From Psychromonas aquimarina ATCC BAA-1526 (GTDB lineage: Bacteria > Pseudomonadota > Gammaproteobacteria > Enterobacterales > Psychromonadaceae): 64,000 nucleotides of DNA. The notes below the pieces were generated by a model. That model did no database searches, was not told the DNA's origin, and saw only the letters and a list, made by a program, of their open reading frames with translations. The stretch spans positions 22,944 to 86,943 of the forward strand of contig NZ_AUAM01000022.1 of assembly GCF_000428725.1 (NCBI RefSeq), in the 5' to 3' direction. Made by a program: the position numbers and the translations under genes. Below, one piece after another: positions 9,789 through 18,789 of the stretch (positions are counted from its first letter, which is position 1; every line of letters starts with the position of its first letter).

Positions 9789-10484
9789 ATGAAAATAGGC
9801 ATTATTGGTGCAATGGATGAAGAAGTTGAAATCCTGAAGTCACATATGAACAACATTGATACAACTGTTATTGCAGGTTGTGAGTTTTACCAGGGTGAAT
9901 TAAATGGTAAACAGGTTATCTTAACTAAGTCTGGAATCGGCAAAGTTGCAGCGGCAGTTGCTACCACATTATTATTGGAAAAATTCCAGCCTGACACGGT
10001 AATTAATACCGGCTCTGCAGGCGGATATGATACCAGCTTAAGCGTTGGTGATATTGTTATCTCTACCGAAGTACGTTTTCATGACGTTGATTTAACTGCA
10101 TTTGGTTATGAAATCGGGCAGATGGCGCAGTTACCGCCGGCCTTTCCAGCAGATCCAAAGCTTATCGATATCGCACAGCAGGCAGCTGAAACATTAGATG
10201 ATCTGAAAATTATCCAGGGTTTAATCTGTACCGGTGATATTTTTATGGCGGATCCGACTAAGGCTGAAACTGCACGTAATAACTTCCCTGCCATGGCTGC
10301 TTGTGAAATGGAAGCTGCGGCTATTGCCCAGGTTTGTTATCAGTTTAAAGTCCCGTTTGTGATCATTCGTTCATTATCTGATATAGCGGGTAAAAAGTCA
10401 GAGCTCTCATTTGAGGAATATCTTCCAATTGCAGGCAAAAATGCATCTATACTGGTCGAAGCTATTCTCAACCGCCTGGGTTAA
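9789..10484 (+). CDS. mtnN: 5'-methylthioadenosine/S-adenosylhomocysteine nucleosidase
   Basis: 231 residues from the chosen ATG at 9789, which gives the canonical MKIGIIGAMDEEVEIL start; an in-frame ATG at 9756 would add 11 residues not typical of the family. Motifs include NTGSAGG, the substrate-binding region AACEMEAAAIAQV (catalytic Glu) and the catalytic Asp in RSLSDIAG. The enzyme hydrolyses MTA, SAH and 5'-deoxyadenosine to adenine, supporting methyl recycling, autoinducer-2 precursor formation and removal of radical SAM by-products. Its stop directly abuts the cbiB start, indicating translational coupling. Confidence 0.95.
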   Translation: MKIGIIGAMDEEVEILKSHMNNIDTTVIAGCEFYQGELNGKQVILTKSGIGKVAAAVATTLLLEKFQPDTVINTGSAGGYDTSLSVGDIVISTEVRFHDVDLTAFGYEIGQMAQLPPAFPADPKLIDIAQQAAETLDDLKIIQGLICTGDIFMADPTKAETARNNFPAMAACEMEAAAIAQVCYQFKVPFVIIRSLSDIAGKKSELSFEEYLPIAGKNASILVEAILNRLG

Positions 10485-11465
10485 ATGGATAATTTTCTGG
10501 CTTTTATCGAACAGTACAGCACTTATTTTAGTTTTATAAGCGCTGCACTGTGTTCATTTTTTATCTCTCTGCCGAAAGACCTGAATCCCCTGTCAGCAGT
10601 TGAGCTGATGTTTCGTCAGATAGCCAGAAAAGTAAATATTGAAGAGCGCAGTGACGGTTATAAACGCCTGGCAAGCATCTTATCAATCAGCCTGATCTAC
10701 TTCCCATGTATCTTAATTATCAGCCAGTTATATAACGTTGTATTCCAGCCTGTCATTTTAGATATCTTATTATTATTCCTGCTCTTGTCCTGGCATGATA
10801 AAAAGCTAACCTATCTGCAGGTAAGTGATGCATTAAAAACAAAGAACCTTGCTCTGGCAAAATTCAAATTAGCATCATTAACCCAGCGTGAAACAAAACC
10901 TCTATCCTTAATGGGCATTAATAAAGCCAGTATTGAGTCCATGGTGCTGCAGTTAACTGCATCCTGGTTTGCGGTAATCTTCTGGTATCTGTTAACGGGA
11001 GTATACGGTGCAGTTCTTTACCGCACTATACAAATTTGTGCCCAGCAGTGGAACTGCAAACAGGAGAGTTTTCAAACCATTGCCGGCATCCCTTCCGTTA
11101 TATATTCAACCCTGTTATTTCCAGTACACCTGATTGTCAGCTTTACCTTCGCTTTATATGATAAACCCCTAGAAAACTTGCCTAAAAAATTCAAGCAAAG
11201 CATTCACTGGCATCACTTTTCTTCCGGGTTAATGCTCGCAAGTTTTGCGCTCAGCATGCAGATTGAACTGGGAGGAGTACGCCTATACCAGAAGAACAAG
11301 GTAACCTACTCAACACTGGGTTACGGCGGCGCACCGGGCATAGATAAAATTGAACAGTCCCTGCAGCGCCTAAGTCTAAGTGCATGGTTCTGGCTGACCT
11401 GCATTAGCGGTTATACTTTTTTTCCGCTTTTACTTGAATTCATCACCCTGAATAATCATTCATAA
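10485..11465 (+). CDS. cbiB: CbiB/CobD-like membrane protein (adenosylcobinamide-phosphate synthase family)
   Basis: 326 residues with about four to five hydrophobic segments. Family-like stretches include SWHDKKLTYLQVSDALKTKNL, the conserved INKASIESM(V)LQLTASWFAVIFWYLL region where cobamide enzymes read ExxxEN..., and GYGGAPGIDKIEQ near the end. CbiB attaches the aminopropanol arm to adenosylcobyric acid. The start codon follows the mtnN stop without a gap, a pairing I associate with marine gammaproteobacteria. cobU lies nearby on the other strand, but no other cobalamin genes are visible, which suggests salvage rather than full synthesis. Divergent from enteric CbiB, so function is likely but unproven. 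Confidence 0.75.
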   Translation: MDNFLAFIEQYSTYFSFISAALCSFFISLPKDLNPLSAVELMFRQIARKVNIEERSDGYKRLASILSISLIYFPCILIISQLYNVVFQPVILDILLLFLLLSWHDKKLTYLQVSDALKTKNLALAKFKLASLTQRETKPLSLMGINKASIESMVLQLTASWFAVIFWYLLTGVYGAVLYRTIQICAQQWNCKQESFQTIAGIPSVIYSTLLFPVHLIVSFTFALYDKPLENLPKKFKQSIHWHHFSSGLMLASFALSMQIELGGVRLYQKNKVTYSTLGYGGAPGIDKIEQSLQRLSLSAWFWLTCISGYTFFPLLLEFITLNNHS

Positions 11466-11500
11466 TTTTAAGCACTGCGGCACAGTTATGCGGGCCATGG

Positions 11501-11716
11501 TTAACTATTTTCTATTCTAAAACCTATCTTAAGAGTCACCTGAAAGTGAGCGACTTTACCGTCAACAATATGACCACGAGTTTCAACAACCTCAAACCAG
11601 TCCATATTTTTAACACTCTTACTGCATTCAGCAATAGCGTTGCAGACAGCATCTTCAATACTGACTTTAGATGAGCCGACTATTTCCAGTTTTTTATAAG
11701 TGTGGTGTTCAGACAT
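11501..11716 (-). CDS. Dodecin-type flavin-binding protein
   Basis: 71 residues, the full length of dodecins. Diagnostic segments are EIVGSSKVSIEDAVCNAIAE and WFEVVETRGHIVDGKVAHF, containing the Trp that stacks on flavin. Dodecins assemble as hollow dodecamers that store or quench FMN/FAD or riboflavin degradation products in the cytoplasm. Converges with cbiB (35 bases between stops) and is followed upstream by the MITE at 11796-12063. Confidence 0.92.
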   Translation of the reverse strand: MSEHHTYKKLEIVGSSKVSIEDAVCNAIAECSKSVKNMDWFEVVETRGHIVDGKVAHFQVTLKIGFRIENS

Positions 11717-11795
11717 ATCAAGCTCCTGTATTAATGAAGAAGGATAGTCAAAACTATAGTTGAATAATAATTACTTTGCTAAAACGCTCTTTGAC

Positions 11796-12063
11796 TAGGG
11801 CCTGTTTATCTTTGCTCTTTGTTCCTGCTGGAGGCTATTTTTGTGCTCAGCAAGGCAGAAGTCATACAGTGTAGTCACTCTACATTAATGACTGATAACG
11901 AAGTTGAGTGTAAAAATAGCCCCAGCCCTTCGGGTTGAGGCTGAAAATTCCTCACTCTGTGTTGCTCATCACTCATTTAGAACAACTAAACTTCACTCTT
12001 CGCGCCTTGATTGAGAAACTTTCAGGCTCAACAGGGGCAATTTTCAAAGATAAACAGGCCCTA
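11796..12063. mobile_element. 268-bp MITE with perfect terminal inverted repeats and TA duplication
   Basis: The ends TAGGGCCTGTTTATCTTTG (11796-11814) and CAAAGATAAACAGGCCCTA (12045-12063) are perfect 19-base inverse complements. The outermost TA on each side fits the TA target duplication of IS630/Tc1-mariner elements. The interior has no transposase ORF and holds several smaller self-complementary patches. It is therefore probably a non-autonomous element mobilised in trans. It fills the gap between the dodecin and fklB genes. Confidence 0.8.
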
Positions 12064-12079
12064 ATTTAAAATAATAAAA

Positions 12080-12111
12080 AAGCCCCTAACCTGTAACCAG
12101 ATTAGGGGCTT
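12080..12111 (-). terminator. fklB: Rho-independent terminator of fklB
   Basis: Ten-base perfect stem AAGCCCCTAA / TTAGGGGCTT with a 12-base loop. On the minus strand it is followed by TTTTTTATTAT, about 38 bases beyond the fklB stop. Confidence 0.9.
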
Positions 12112-12149
12112 GAATATTTTCAGCTCCCGTTAAATAACGGAGTCTGGAA

Positions 12150-12770
12150 TTATTTAACGTCTAATAATTCAACTTCAAATACTAATGTAGCATGAGGACC
12201 GATTGCAGCACCTGCGCCGCGCTCGCCGTATGCAAGATCAGAAGGGATAGTCAGCTTGTATTTTGAACCAACAGTCATAAGCTGCAGCGCTTCAGTCCAG
12301 CCTGCGATAACACCGCCAACTGGGAATTCAACAGGCTCACCGCGTTCAACAGAGCTGTCAAATACTTTACCGTCAGTTAAAGAACCGTGGTAATGAACGC
12401 TTACTGTAGATTCTGCAGTTGGTTTTTCACCTTCACCAGCAGTGATCACTTCGTACTGAAGACCAGACTCAGTAACAACAACACCTTCTTTTTTAGCATT
12501 TTCAGCCAGGTAAGCTGCACCGGCAGCGCCTAATACTTTAGCCTGCTCTGCAGCTGCAGCCTGCATGCGCTCAGAAATAACCTGGAATGCAGCTTGTAAG
12601 TCTGCTTGAGCAACTTTACTTTCAGCACCGGCAAATGCGTCTGCGATACCAGCAGCAACAGCTGAGATTTCCAGTCCGTCAAAAGGGTTAGAAGCAAGCT
12701 GCTCGCCCATCTGTAGGCCAATACCGTAACTTGCTTGTTGTTCTTGTGTGTTCAGTTGTAATTCAGACAT
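12150..12770 (-). CDS. fklB: FKBP-type peptidyl-prolyl isomerase (FklB/FKBP22)
   Basis: 206 residues, as in E. coli FklB. An N-terminal helical dimerisation region (about 1-110, alanine-rich) is followed by the FKBP catalytic domain (about 115-206) with VHYHGSLTDGKVFDSS, VGGVIAGWTEALQLM and AYGERGAG. There is no signal peptide, so it is cytoplasmic. It assists folding by isomerising X-Pro bonds. It lies close to the dnaJ-dnaK-grpE cluster and has a candidate heat-shock-type promoter of its own (12836-12863). Confidence 0.95.
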   Translation of the reverse strand: MSELQLNTQEQQASYGIGLQMGEQLASNPFDGLEISAVAAGIADAFAGAESKVAQADLQAAFQVISERMQAAAAEQAKVLGAAGAAYLAENAKKEGVVVTESGLQYEVITAGEGEKPTAESTVSVHYHGSLTDGKVFDSSVERGEPVEFPVGGVIAGWTEALQLMTVGSKYKLTIPSDLAYGERGAGAAIGPHATLVFEVELLDVK

Positions 12771-12835
12771 ATTTGTTCTCTTATTGAATGAGGGGATGTA
12801 GTTAATAAAACACCCCTTGTTAACGATTTATATTA

Positions 12836-12863
12836 ATATGGGGAGGCGAATTTATTTTTAAAG
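12836..12863 (-). promoter_or_regulatory. fklB: Candidate sigma-32-type promoter upstream of fklB
   Basis: On the minus strand CTTTAA (12863-12858) stands 14 bases before CCCCATAT (12843-12836), close to the consensus CTTGAA-N14-CCCCATNT. It lies 66 bases before the fklB ATG. The -35 has one mismatch, so this is suggestive only. Confidence 0.45.
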
Positions 12864-12893
12864 GCCTAAAACAAAATAATTTTAATTTATTTT

Positions 12894-13454
12894 TCACTGT
12901 GTATCTGTTTTTATTGTCTGCGCTATTCCGGCGGTTACTAAGGTAACCCGATCCGCTAAGGCCGCCGCCTGCTGATTTAATTCACCCAGCTTATCTGCAT
13001 AGCAGCGCATCAGCTTGCTTTCACCAATCAGACCGCAGCCGACCTCGCCTGTGACAATAACAACCTTTGCCTGTAACTGACTAAGTTCACTGATAAACTT
13101 ATTCTTAACTGACTCATAATCTGCAATACAGGCTTTTAACGGCTTATCCTGGGACAGATACCAGCCGACCCAGGTTGATAAACATTCAATTAAAATCAGC
13201 TGGCCTGGTTTATTATACTGCTCAAGATAAACCTGCAGATCCTGCTCTTTATAATCCAGTTCACAGGTGCTGATTTTACTGTCCCGATGCAGCTGATGTC
13301 TGGCAATGCGGCTTTTTGTTTCTTCGCCGATCGCCACACTGGTGGCAATATAAACAGCCTGCTGCTGACTGTCCTGTTCAAGCCACATCTTTAATCTGTT
13401 TTCAGCAAAATCACTTTTGCCGCTGCGCACACCGCCGATCACTAATTCCAGCAT
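12894..13454 (-). CDS. cobU: Bifunctional adenosylcobinamide kinase/guanylyltransferase
   Basis: 186 residues. It opens with the P-loop LVIGGVRSGKSDFAENRL and has RIARHQ (guanylylated His candidate, about residue 53) and VTGEVGCGLI, which corresponds to the NEVGxG motif of CobU. It phosphorylates adenosylcobinamide and then adds GMP to give adenosylcobinamide-GDP for nucleotide-loop assembly. The start has a strong GGAGGT ribosome site. It follows dnaJ on the same strand but is separated from it by the terminator 13472-13508. Together with cbiB it points to cobamide salvage. Confidence 0.93.
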   Translation of the reverse strand: MLELVIGGVRSGKSDFAENRLKMWLEQDSQQQAVYIATSVAIGEETKSRIARHQLHRDSKISTCELDYKEQDLQVYLEQYNKPGQLILIECLSTWVGWYLSQDKPLKACIADYESVKNKFISELSQLQAKVVIVTGEVGCGLIGESKLMRCYADKLGELNQQAAALADRVTLVTAGIAQTIKTDTQ

Positions 13455-13471
13455 TTGACCTCCTATAAAAA

Positions 13472-13508
13472 AGCCGCCTTTACGGTACTATATAACGTAA
13501 AGACGGCT
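13472..13508 (-). terminator. dnaJ: Rho-independent terminator of dnaJ
   Basis: Arms AGCCGCCTTTACG and CGTAAAGACGGCT (13472-13484, 13496-13508) pair with one mismatch. On the minus strand the stem is followed by a T-run. It closes the heat-shock cluster before cobU. Confidence 0.85.
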
Positions 13509-13536
13509 CCAGAATAAGTTGATTTTTATTATCGAC

Positions 13537-14664
13537 TTATTTGCTTAAATCATCAAAAAACGTTTTCAGGCTGTTAATAAAACCTTCTGATTTAGGTTTA
13601 TTCTTTTTTGAACTGCACAGTGATTCAAACTCTTTTAACAGCTCACGCTGCTTACTTGACAGCTTAACAGGTGTTTCGACAATCACTTTACACATCAGAT
13701 CACCAGTGCTGTGACTGCGTACTGATTTAACACCTTTATTGCGCATGCGGTACATACGGCCGGTTTGTGTTTCAGCAGAAATTTTCAGTTTTACGCGCCC
13801 GTCAAGGGTCGGTACTTCAATTTCCCCGCCTAAAGCAGCTTCAGTGAAACTAATCGGCACTTCACAGTATAGGTTATTACCGTCACGCACAAATACTTCA
13901 TGTTCACGAACATTCATCTGCACGTAAAGGTCACCTGCTGGTGCGCCGTGTTCACCAGCTTCACCTTCACCGCTTAGGCGAATACGGTCACCCGTATCAA
14001 CACCGGCAGGAATTTTAACAGATAATGTTTTGCTGCGTTCATAACGGCCGTCACCATGACACTTATGACATGGATCAGTAATAATTTTTCCTTTACCGCG
14101 ACAAGTTGGACAAGTCTGGTTAACTGCAAAGAATCCCTGGCGCATCTGCACCTGGCCCTGACCGTGACAAGTACCACATGATTTAGCCTGGGTACCTTTT
14201 TTAGCACCAGAGCCGTTACACTGCTCACAATGAACCAGTGTTGGAATCTCAATCTCTTTGGAAATACCTTTTACCGCTTCTTCCAGCGTTAATTCCATAT
14301 TGTAGCGAAGGTCTGAACCCTGCTGCGGACGTTGTGCACCACCACCGCCGCGGCGGCCGCCGCCAAAAATATCACCAAAGATATCACCGAACTGATCACC
14401 AAAATCACCATGGCCGAATCCACCGCCGCCATGACTTTGATTAACACCTTCATGACCATACTGATCATAAGCGGCTTTTTTCTGCGGATCGTTTAGAATT
14501 TCGTAAGCTTCTTTTACTTCCTTGAACTTTTCTTCAAGGGCATCATCACCTTTAGTACGATCCGGATGATATTTCATAGCTAAGCGTTTATATGCTTTTT
14601 TTACTTCTTTCTCTGTTGCGCTTCGGCTGACACCAAGCACTTCATAACAATCACGTTTCGACAT
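13537..14664 (-). CDS. dnaJ: Chaperone DnaJ (Hsp40)
   Basis: 375 residues. The J domain (1-70) contains the essential HPD (KYHPDRTKG), followed by a Gly/Phe-rich linker (about 75-115). Four CxxCxGxG zinc repeats appear ([32 protein letters not shown], about 145-205), then the substrate-binding C-terminal domains. It delivers unfolded clients to DnaK and stimulates its ATPase. It lies 104 bases after dnaK on the same strand, with a hairpin between them. Confidence 0.98.
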   Translation of the reverse strand: MSKRDCYEVLGVSRSATEKEVKKAYKRLAMKYHPDRTKGDDALEEKFKEVKEAYEILNDPQKKAAYDQYGHEGVNQSHGGGGFGHGDFGDQFGDIFGDIFGGGRRGGGGAQRPQQGSDLRYNMELTLEEAVKGISKEIEIPTLVHCEQCNGSGAKKGTQAKSCGTCHGQGQVQMRQGFFAVNQTCPTCRGKGKIITDPCHKCHGDGRYERSKTLSVKIPAGVDTGDRIRLSGEGEAGEHGAPAGDLYVQMNVREHEVFVRDGNNLYCEVPISFTEAALGGEIEVPTLDGRVKLKISAETQTGRMYRMRNKGVKSVRSHSTGDLMCKVIVETPVKLSSKQRELLKEFESLCSSKKNKPKSEGFINSLKTFFDDLSK

Positions 14665-14702
14665 TTTTACTTCTCAAAATTGCTGTTTATCTAAAACAAA
14701 GG

Positions 14703-14733
14703 CGCGGATTATGAAAAAACTCCATAACCCGCG
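14703..14733 (-). other. Intercistronic hairpin between dnaK and dnaJ
   Basis: CGCGGATTATG (14703-14713) and CATAACCCGCG (14723-14733) form an 11-base stem with one mismatch. No T-run follows on the minus strand, so it is more likely an mRNA-processing or partial attenuation element than a full terminator. Confidence 0.5.
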
Positions 14734-14768
14734 TAATGTAATTCATTAAAACTTTAACAGTTTACGAA

Positions 14769-16694
14769 TTATTTTTTATCGTCTTTTACTTCTTCGAACT
14801 CAGCATCAACAATATCGTCATCTTTTTTTGCATCTTCCTGAGGCTGCTGTGCATCAGCACCACCAGCTTGCTCTGCCTGTGCTTTCTGCTGTGCAATTTC
14901 CATCAGTTTTTGTGATGCTTCTGCAAGTGCAGTTGTTTTTGCTTCGATTGCTTCTTTATCTTCGCCTTTAGTTGCTTCTTCAAGCTCTTTAAGCGCAGCT
15001 TCGATTTTTTCTTTCTCATCAGAAGCTAATGCATCACCAGCTTCTTCAATCTGTTTACGAGTACCGTGAATCATTGCATCAGCCTGGTTGCGCGCCTGTA
15101 CAACTTCTTCGAACTTCTTATCTGCTTCAGCATTTGCTTCTGCATCATTAACCATTTGTTCAATCTCTTCATCAGAAAGACCTGAGCTAGATTTAATGGT
15201 GATTTTCTGTTCCTGGTTAGTATCTTTATCTTTTGCAGATACATGTAAGATACCATCCGCATCCATATCAAAGGTTACTTCAATCTGCGGCGTACCACGA
15301 GTCGCTGCACGGATACCTTCAAGATTGAACTGACCTAAAGATTTATTATCAGCTGCACGTTTACGCTCACCTTGTAAGATATGAATCGTTACAGCGCTCT
15401 GGTTATCTTCAGCAGTAGAGAAAGTTTGTGACTGTTTAGTCGGGATAGTTGTGTTTTTATCGATAACTTTTGTTAAAACACCACCCATTGTTTCGATACC
15501 TAATGATAACGGCGTAACGTCTAGTAGAAGTACGTCAGTTTTATCACCAGAAAGTACCGCACCTTGAATCGCAGCACCCATTGCAACAGCTTCATCAGGG
15601 TTAACGTCTTTACGCGCTTCTTTACCAAAGAAATCAGCAACAATAGACTGAACTAGAGGCATACGAGTCTGACCGCCTACTAAGATAACATCGTTAATTT
15701 CACCAACTGAAAGATCTGCATCTTTTAATGCAATACGCAGCGGATCAAGTGTTGCTTTAACCATATCTTCAACAAGAGACTCAAGTTTTGCACGAGTCAC
15801 TTTGATGTTTAAATGTTTAGGACCTGTTGCATCTGCTGTGATGTAAGGCAGGTTGATATCAGTCTGCTGTGCACTTGACAGTTCGATTTTAGCTTTTTCA
15901 GCAGCTTCTTTAACACGCTGCATTGCCAGCGGATCGTTAGTTAAGTCAAACCCCTGTTCAGATTTGAACTCTTCAACTAGGAAGTTGATTAAACGGTTAT
16001 CGAAATCTTCACCACCTAAGTGTGTATCACCATTTGTTGCTAATACTTCAAATGTTTTTTCGCCGTCTACTTCATCGATTTCAATGATAGAGATATCGAA
16101 AGTACCGCCGCCTAAGTCGTATACTGCAACAACACTGTCGCCTTTTGCATTATTTACGCCGTAAGCGAATGCAGCAGCTGTCGGCTCATTGATAATACGT
16201 TTAACATCTAGACCAGCAATACGGCCAGCATCTTTTGTTGCCTGACGCTGTGCATCATTAAAGTAAGCAGGAACAGTGATTACCGCACCAGAAACTGATT
16301 CACCTAAATACTCTTCTGCAGTTTTTTTCATTTTTTTCAAAACTTCAGCAGAGATCTGCGGCGGTGCCATTTTGTTGCCTTGTGCTTCAACCCATGCATC
16401 ACCGTTATCGGCTTTAATAATGCTGTAAGGCATGATTTTAATATCACGCTGCACTTCTTCATCTTCGTGACGACGACCGATTAAACGTTTGATCGCAAAA
16501 AGTGTATTCTGTGGGTTAGTTACAGACTGACGCTTAGCAGGCTGACCTACTAACGTTTCACCGTCTGTGTAAGCAATGATTGAAGGAGTAGTACGCTCAC
16601 CTTCTGCATTTTCAATGATTTTAGCTACATCACCATCAAGTACAGAAACACATGAATTTGTTGTACCTAAATCAATACCAATTATTTTACCCAT
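14769..16694 (-). CDS. dnaK: Chaperone DnaK (Hsp70)
   Basis: 641 residues. The start is set at the ATG at 16694 ([15 protein letters not shown]) because a GGAG element sits nine bases before it; an upstream in-frame ATG at 16709 would place that ribosome site inside the gene. The N-terminal ATPase domain (about 1-385) shows [15 protein letters not shown] and [11 protein letters not shown]. The substrate-binding domain (about 390-505) and helical lid follow. The C-terminus ends [12 protein letters not shown], the EEVD-like tail of DnaK. It is the cytoplasmic ATP-driven foldase working with DnaJ and GrpE. Confidence 0.98.
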   Translation of the reverse strand: MGKIIGIDLGTTNSCVSVLDGDVAKIIENAEGERTTPSIIAYTDGETLVGQPAKRQSVTNPQNTLFAIKRLIGRRHEDEEVQRDIKIMPYSIIKADNGDAWVEAQGNKMAPPQISAEVLKKMKKTAEEYLGESVSGAVITVPAYFNDAQRQATKDAGRIAGLDVKRIINEPTAAAFAYGVNNAKGDSVVAVYDLGGGTFDISIIEIDEVDGEKTFEVLATNGDTHLGGEDFDNRLINFLVEEFKSEQGFDLTNDPLAMQRVKEAAEKAKIELSSAQQTDINLPYITADATGPKHLNIKVTRAKLESLVEDMVKATLDPLRIALKDADLSVGEINDVILVGGQTRMPLVQSIVADFFGKEARKDVNPDEAVAMGAAIQGAVLSGDKTDVLLLDVTPLSLGIETMGGVLTKVIDKNTTIPTKQSQTFSTAEDNQSAVTIHILQGERKRAADNKSLGQFNLEGIRAATRGTPQIEVTFDMDADGILHVSAKDKDTNQEQKITIKSSSGLSDEEIEQMVNDAEANAEADKKFEEVVQARNQADAMIHGTRKQIEEAGDALASDEKEKIEAALKELEEATKGEDKEAIEAKTTALAEASQKLMEIAQQKAQAEQAGGADAQQPQEDAKKDDDIVDAEFEEVKDDKK

Positions 16695-16782
16695 CTTACT
16701 CTTCTCCAATCTTAATTATGTTTTGTTTTATAAGCACACAGATGTTTATTATTAAATTACATTGCCGCTTTGATGTTTTTAT

Positions 16783-16810
16783 ATATGAGGGGTCATTTTT
16801 CAGTTTCAAG
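16783..16810 (-). promoter_or_regulatory. dnaK: Sigma-32-type promoter of dnaK
   Basis: On the minus strand CTTGAA (16810-16805) is followed after 12 bases by CCCCTCATAT (16792-16783), a good match to the heat-shock consensus. It lies about 90 bases upstream of the dnaK ATG, so dnaK has its own promoter in addition to any read-through from grpE. Confidence 0.7.
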
Positions 16811-16864
16811 GTTTATTAATAAAAAAATTTAATTTTTTTTCAAAATTATCAAAACCCACAAAAA

Positions 16865-16919
16865 AAGGTACCGCAGTACCTTTTATAAAGCAGCTGAATA
16901 ACTGTTATTCAGCTGCTTT
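16865..16919 (-). terminator. grpE: Double hairpin at the end of grpE
   Basis: Two stems in a row. The first has perfect 15-base arms (16887-16901 and 16905-16919) and overlaps the last codons and stop of grpE. The second, AAGGTAC/GTACCTT (16866-16881), is followed by eight T on the minus strand. The pair should end most grpE transcripts, which fits the separate dnaK promoter. Confidence 0.85.
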
Positions 16920-17516
16920 AGATACCATGACCATTGCAGGACGAATAACTTGTCCACCGCTTAGTTCATAACCTTTCTGCATCACAGCAACAATCTTATT
17001 AGGCTCAACACCTTCAACCACCTGCATGCCCATTGCCTGGTGCTTTTCTGGATTTAAATCATCACCAATCTGCGGCGCAATTTGAACCACACCAATTTGC
17101 CCAATCGCTTTAACCAGTTCAGCTAAAGTCATTTCCACGCCTTCAACCATTGGTTTTAAAGTTTCGTTTTCTTTATCCGCATGACTGATGGCCATTTCTA
17201 AATGGTCCACAACCGGTACTAATGCGTTTGAAAAACCTTTAAGTACTGACTTTCTTCTGTTTTCGGCATCGATACCTGCTTTACGAATTTCATTTTGAGC
17301 AAAAGCCTGTGCTCTGATCGTCAGATCTTTCTGCTCTTTCAGCTGTTCTTCTGTTTCTGTCAGTTTTTTAGTTAAGCGCTCAAGCACATTTAGCTCTTCT
17401 GCAGTTTCGACTTGTTCTGCAGCAGCTTCAACCTGCTCTGCCGCAGTTTCAACTTGTTCTGCTTCTACGGCTGTTTCAACCTGCTCTTCAGGGCTTACTT
17501 TTTGTTCTGTACTCAT
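16905..17516 (-). CDS. grpE: Nucleotide exchange factor GrpE
   Basis: 203 residues. The C-terminal beta domain shows NPEKHQAMGMQVVEG and VMQKGYELSGGQVIRPAMV, typical of GrpE, after a long coiled-coil helix (about 45-130). It exchanges ADP for ATP on DnaK. The first 40 residues contain four tandem EQVETAA-like heptapeptides, an unusual low-complexity acidic extension. It is divergent from nadK and preceded by a near-perfect sigma-32 promoter. Heat-shock expression is therefore strongly supported. Confidence 0.96.
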   Translation of the reverse strand: MSTEQKVSPEEQVETAVEAEQVETAAEQVEAAAEQVETAEELNVLERLTKKLTETEEQLKEQKDLTIRAQAFAQNEIRKAGIDAENRRKSVLKGFSNALVPVVDHLEMAISHADKENETLKPMVEGVEMTLAELVKAIGQIGVVQIAPQIGDDLNPEKHQAMGMQVVEGVEPNKIVAVMQKGYELSGGQVIRPAMVMVSKAAE

Positions 17517-17559
17517 TGTTCAATCCTAACTGTTACGATTATTAAGTTATATATGCCCT

Positions 17560-17588
17560 ATTATGGGGATCACAATAATAGTTTCAAG
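17560..17588 (-). promoter_or_regulatory. grpE: Sigma-32 promoter of grpE
   Basis: On the minus strand CTTGAA (17588-17583), a 14-base spacer and CCCCATAAT (17568-17560) match the heat-shock consensus exactly in both boxes. It lies 44 bases upstream of the grpE ATG. Confidence 0.9.
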
Positions 17589-17762
17589 CCTGTTATAACA
17601 ATATGCTTAAATTCTTTGTCGATTAACTTTGCTGTCTTTATCAAAGAGGGTTTTATCGCGAATTAATACTTGTCTGTATCGCCTTACATTATTAAGGGGT
17701 GAGTAAACTGTCATTAATCAGGTATACTCATAATACTTAATTTATTTCCATATAGGTGCCCT

Positions 17763-18662
17763 ATGCAAGGCCAAGATACTGATCTGACTGAATTTAAAAC
17801 AATCGGTTTAATCGGAAAACCTCAACATCCTGAAGCCAGGCAGACACTGTTAGCTTTATATCGTTTCTTAGAAAAGAAAGGTTTAGAGCTGATTGTTGAT
17901 TACCGTATTGCCGCAGATCTGCCGGTAAAAGAGGTAAAAAGTGCCGACCTTGTGGGTATCGGCCAGTTGTGCGATTTAGCCGTTGTGATCGGCGGTGATG
18001 GTTATATGCTTGGAGCAGCACGCGTACTCGCCCGCTTTGATATTGCGGTTATCGGAGTAAACCGGGGTAATTTGGGATTTTTAACCGATCTAGATCCCGA
18101 TGATTTTGAGCAGCCCCTGAATGAAGTATTACAGGGCAAATATCAGGTAGAAAATCGTTTTTTACTGGAAGCGCAGGTTCACAGCCACGGGCATATGAAA
18201 AGCAGTAACACAGCGGTAAATGAAGCGGTATTACACCCGGATAAAATTGCCCATATGATTGAATTTGAAGTTTATGTCAATGATGACTTTATGCTTAACC
18301 AGCGCGCAGACGGTTTAATTATCTCCACTCCAACGGGATCAACGGCCTACTCTCTATCCGGCGGCGGACCGATTTTAACCCCGAACCTTGATGCGATCAG
18401 CCTGCTGCCTATGTTTCCACATACTTTAAACAGCCGCCCGATAGTTATTGATGCAAACAGCTGCGTACGTTTAAAAGTTGCTGAAAGTAATACCACTGAG
18501 ATGCAGATCAGCTGTGACAGTCATGTTAATTTATCCGTTCTGCCCGGCGATGAAATATTAATCAGAAAAACCCAGCACCAGTTAAAACTAGTCCACCCTG
18601 AAAATTATAACTATTTCCATGTACTGCAGAATAAACTCGGCTGGGGTAATAAACTTTTTTAA
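17763..18662 (+). CDS. nadK: NAD kinase
   Basis: 299 residues, close to E. coli NadK. The GGDG motif is present ([19 protein letters not shown], about residues 73-91), as are [17 protein letters not shown] and [17 protein letters not shown]. It phosphorylates NAD to NADP using ATP. An AGGTG ribosome site lies just upstream of the ATG. The order grpE / nadK / recN is standard in gammaproteobacteria. Confidence 0.96.
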   Translation: MQGQDTDLTEFKTIGLIGKPQHPEARQTLLALYRFLEKKGLELIVDYRIAADLPVKEVKSADLVGIGQLCDLAVVIGGDGYMLGAARVLARFDIAVIGVNRGNLGFLTDLDPDDFEQPLNEVLQGKYQVENRFLLEAQVHSHGHMKSSNTAVNEAVLHPDKIAHMIEFEVYVNDDFMLNQRADGLIISTPTGSTAYSLSGGGPILTPNLDAISLLPMFPHTLNSRPIVIDANSCVRLKVAESNTTEMQISCDSHVNLSVLPGDEILIRKTQHQLKLVHPENYNYFHVLQNKLGWGNKLF

Positions 18663-18703
18663 CTCTTAAATAGAAATTTCAGAAAATTTAACACACCTCA
18701 CTT

Positions 18704-18746
18704 TACTGTTTAAAAAAACAGTAATACACTGTACCTACAAACAGTA
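18704..18746 (+). promoter_or_regulatory. recN: Two LexA (SOS) boxes upstream of recN
   Basis: Box 1 is TACTGTTTAAAAAAACAGTA (18704-18723) and box 2 is CACTGTACCTACAAACAGTA (18727-18746). Both have the CTG-N10-CAG core of the gammaproteobacterial LexA operator. Paired boxes before recN are also known in E. coli, predicting tight SOS control. Confidence 0.9.
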
Positions 18747-18789
18747 GTTTTAAACAGCAGCTATCTGCAGTATTTGAGGTATGACAACT

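Noticed and set aside
10485..13454. Cobalamin riboswitch near cbiB/cobU
   Set aside because: No B12-box-like sequence seen, and both genes have short upstream gaps.
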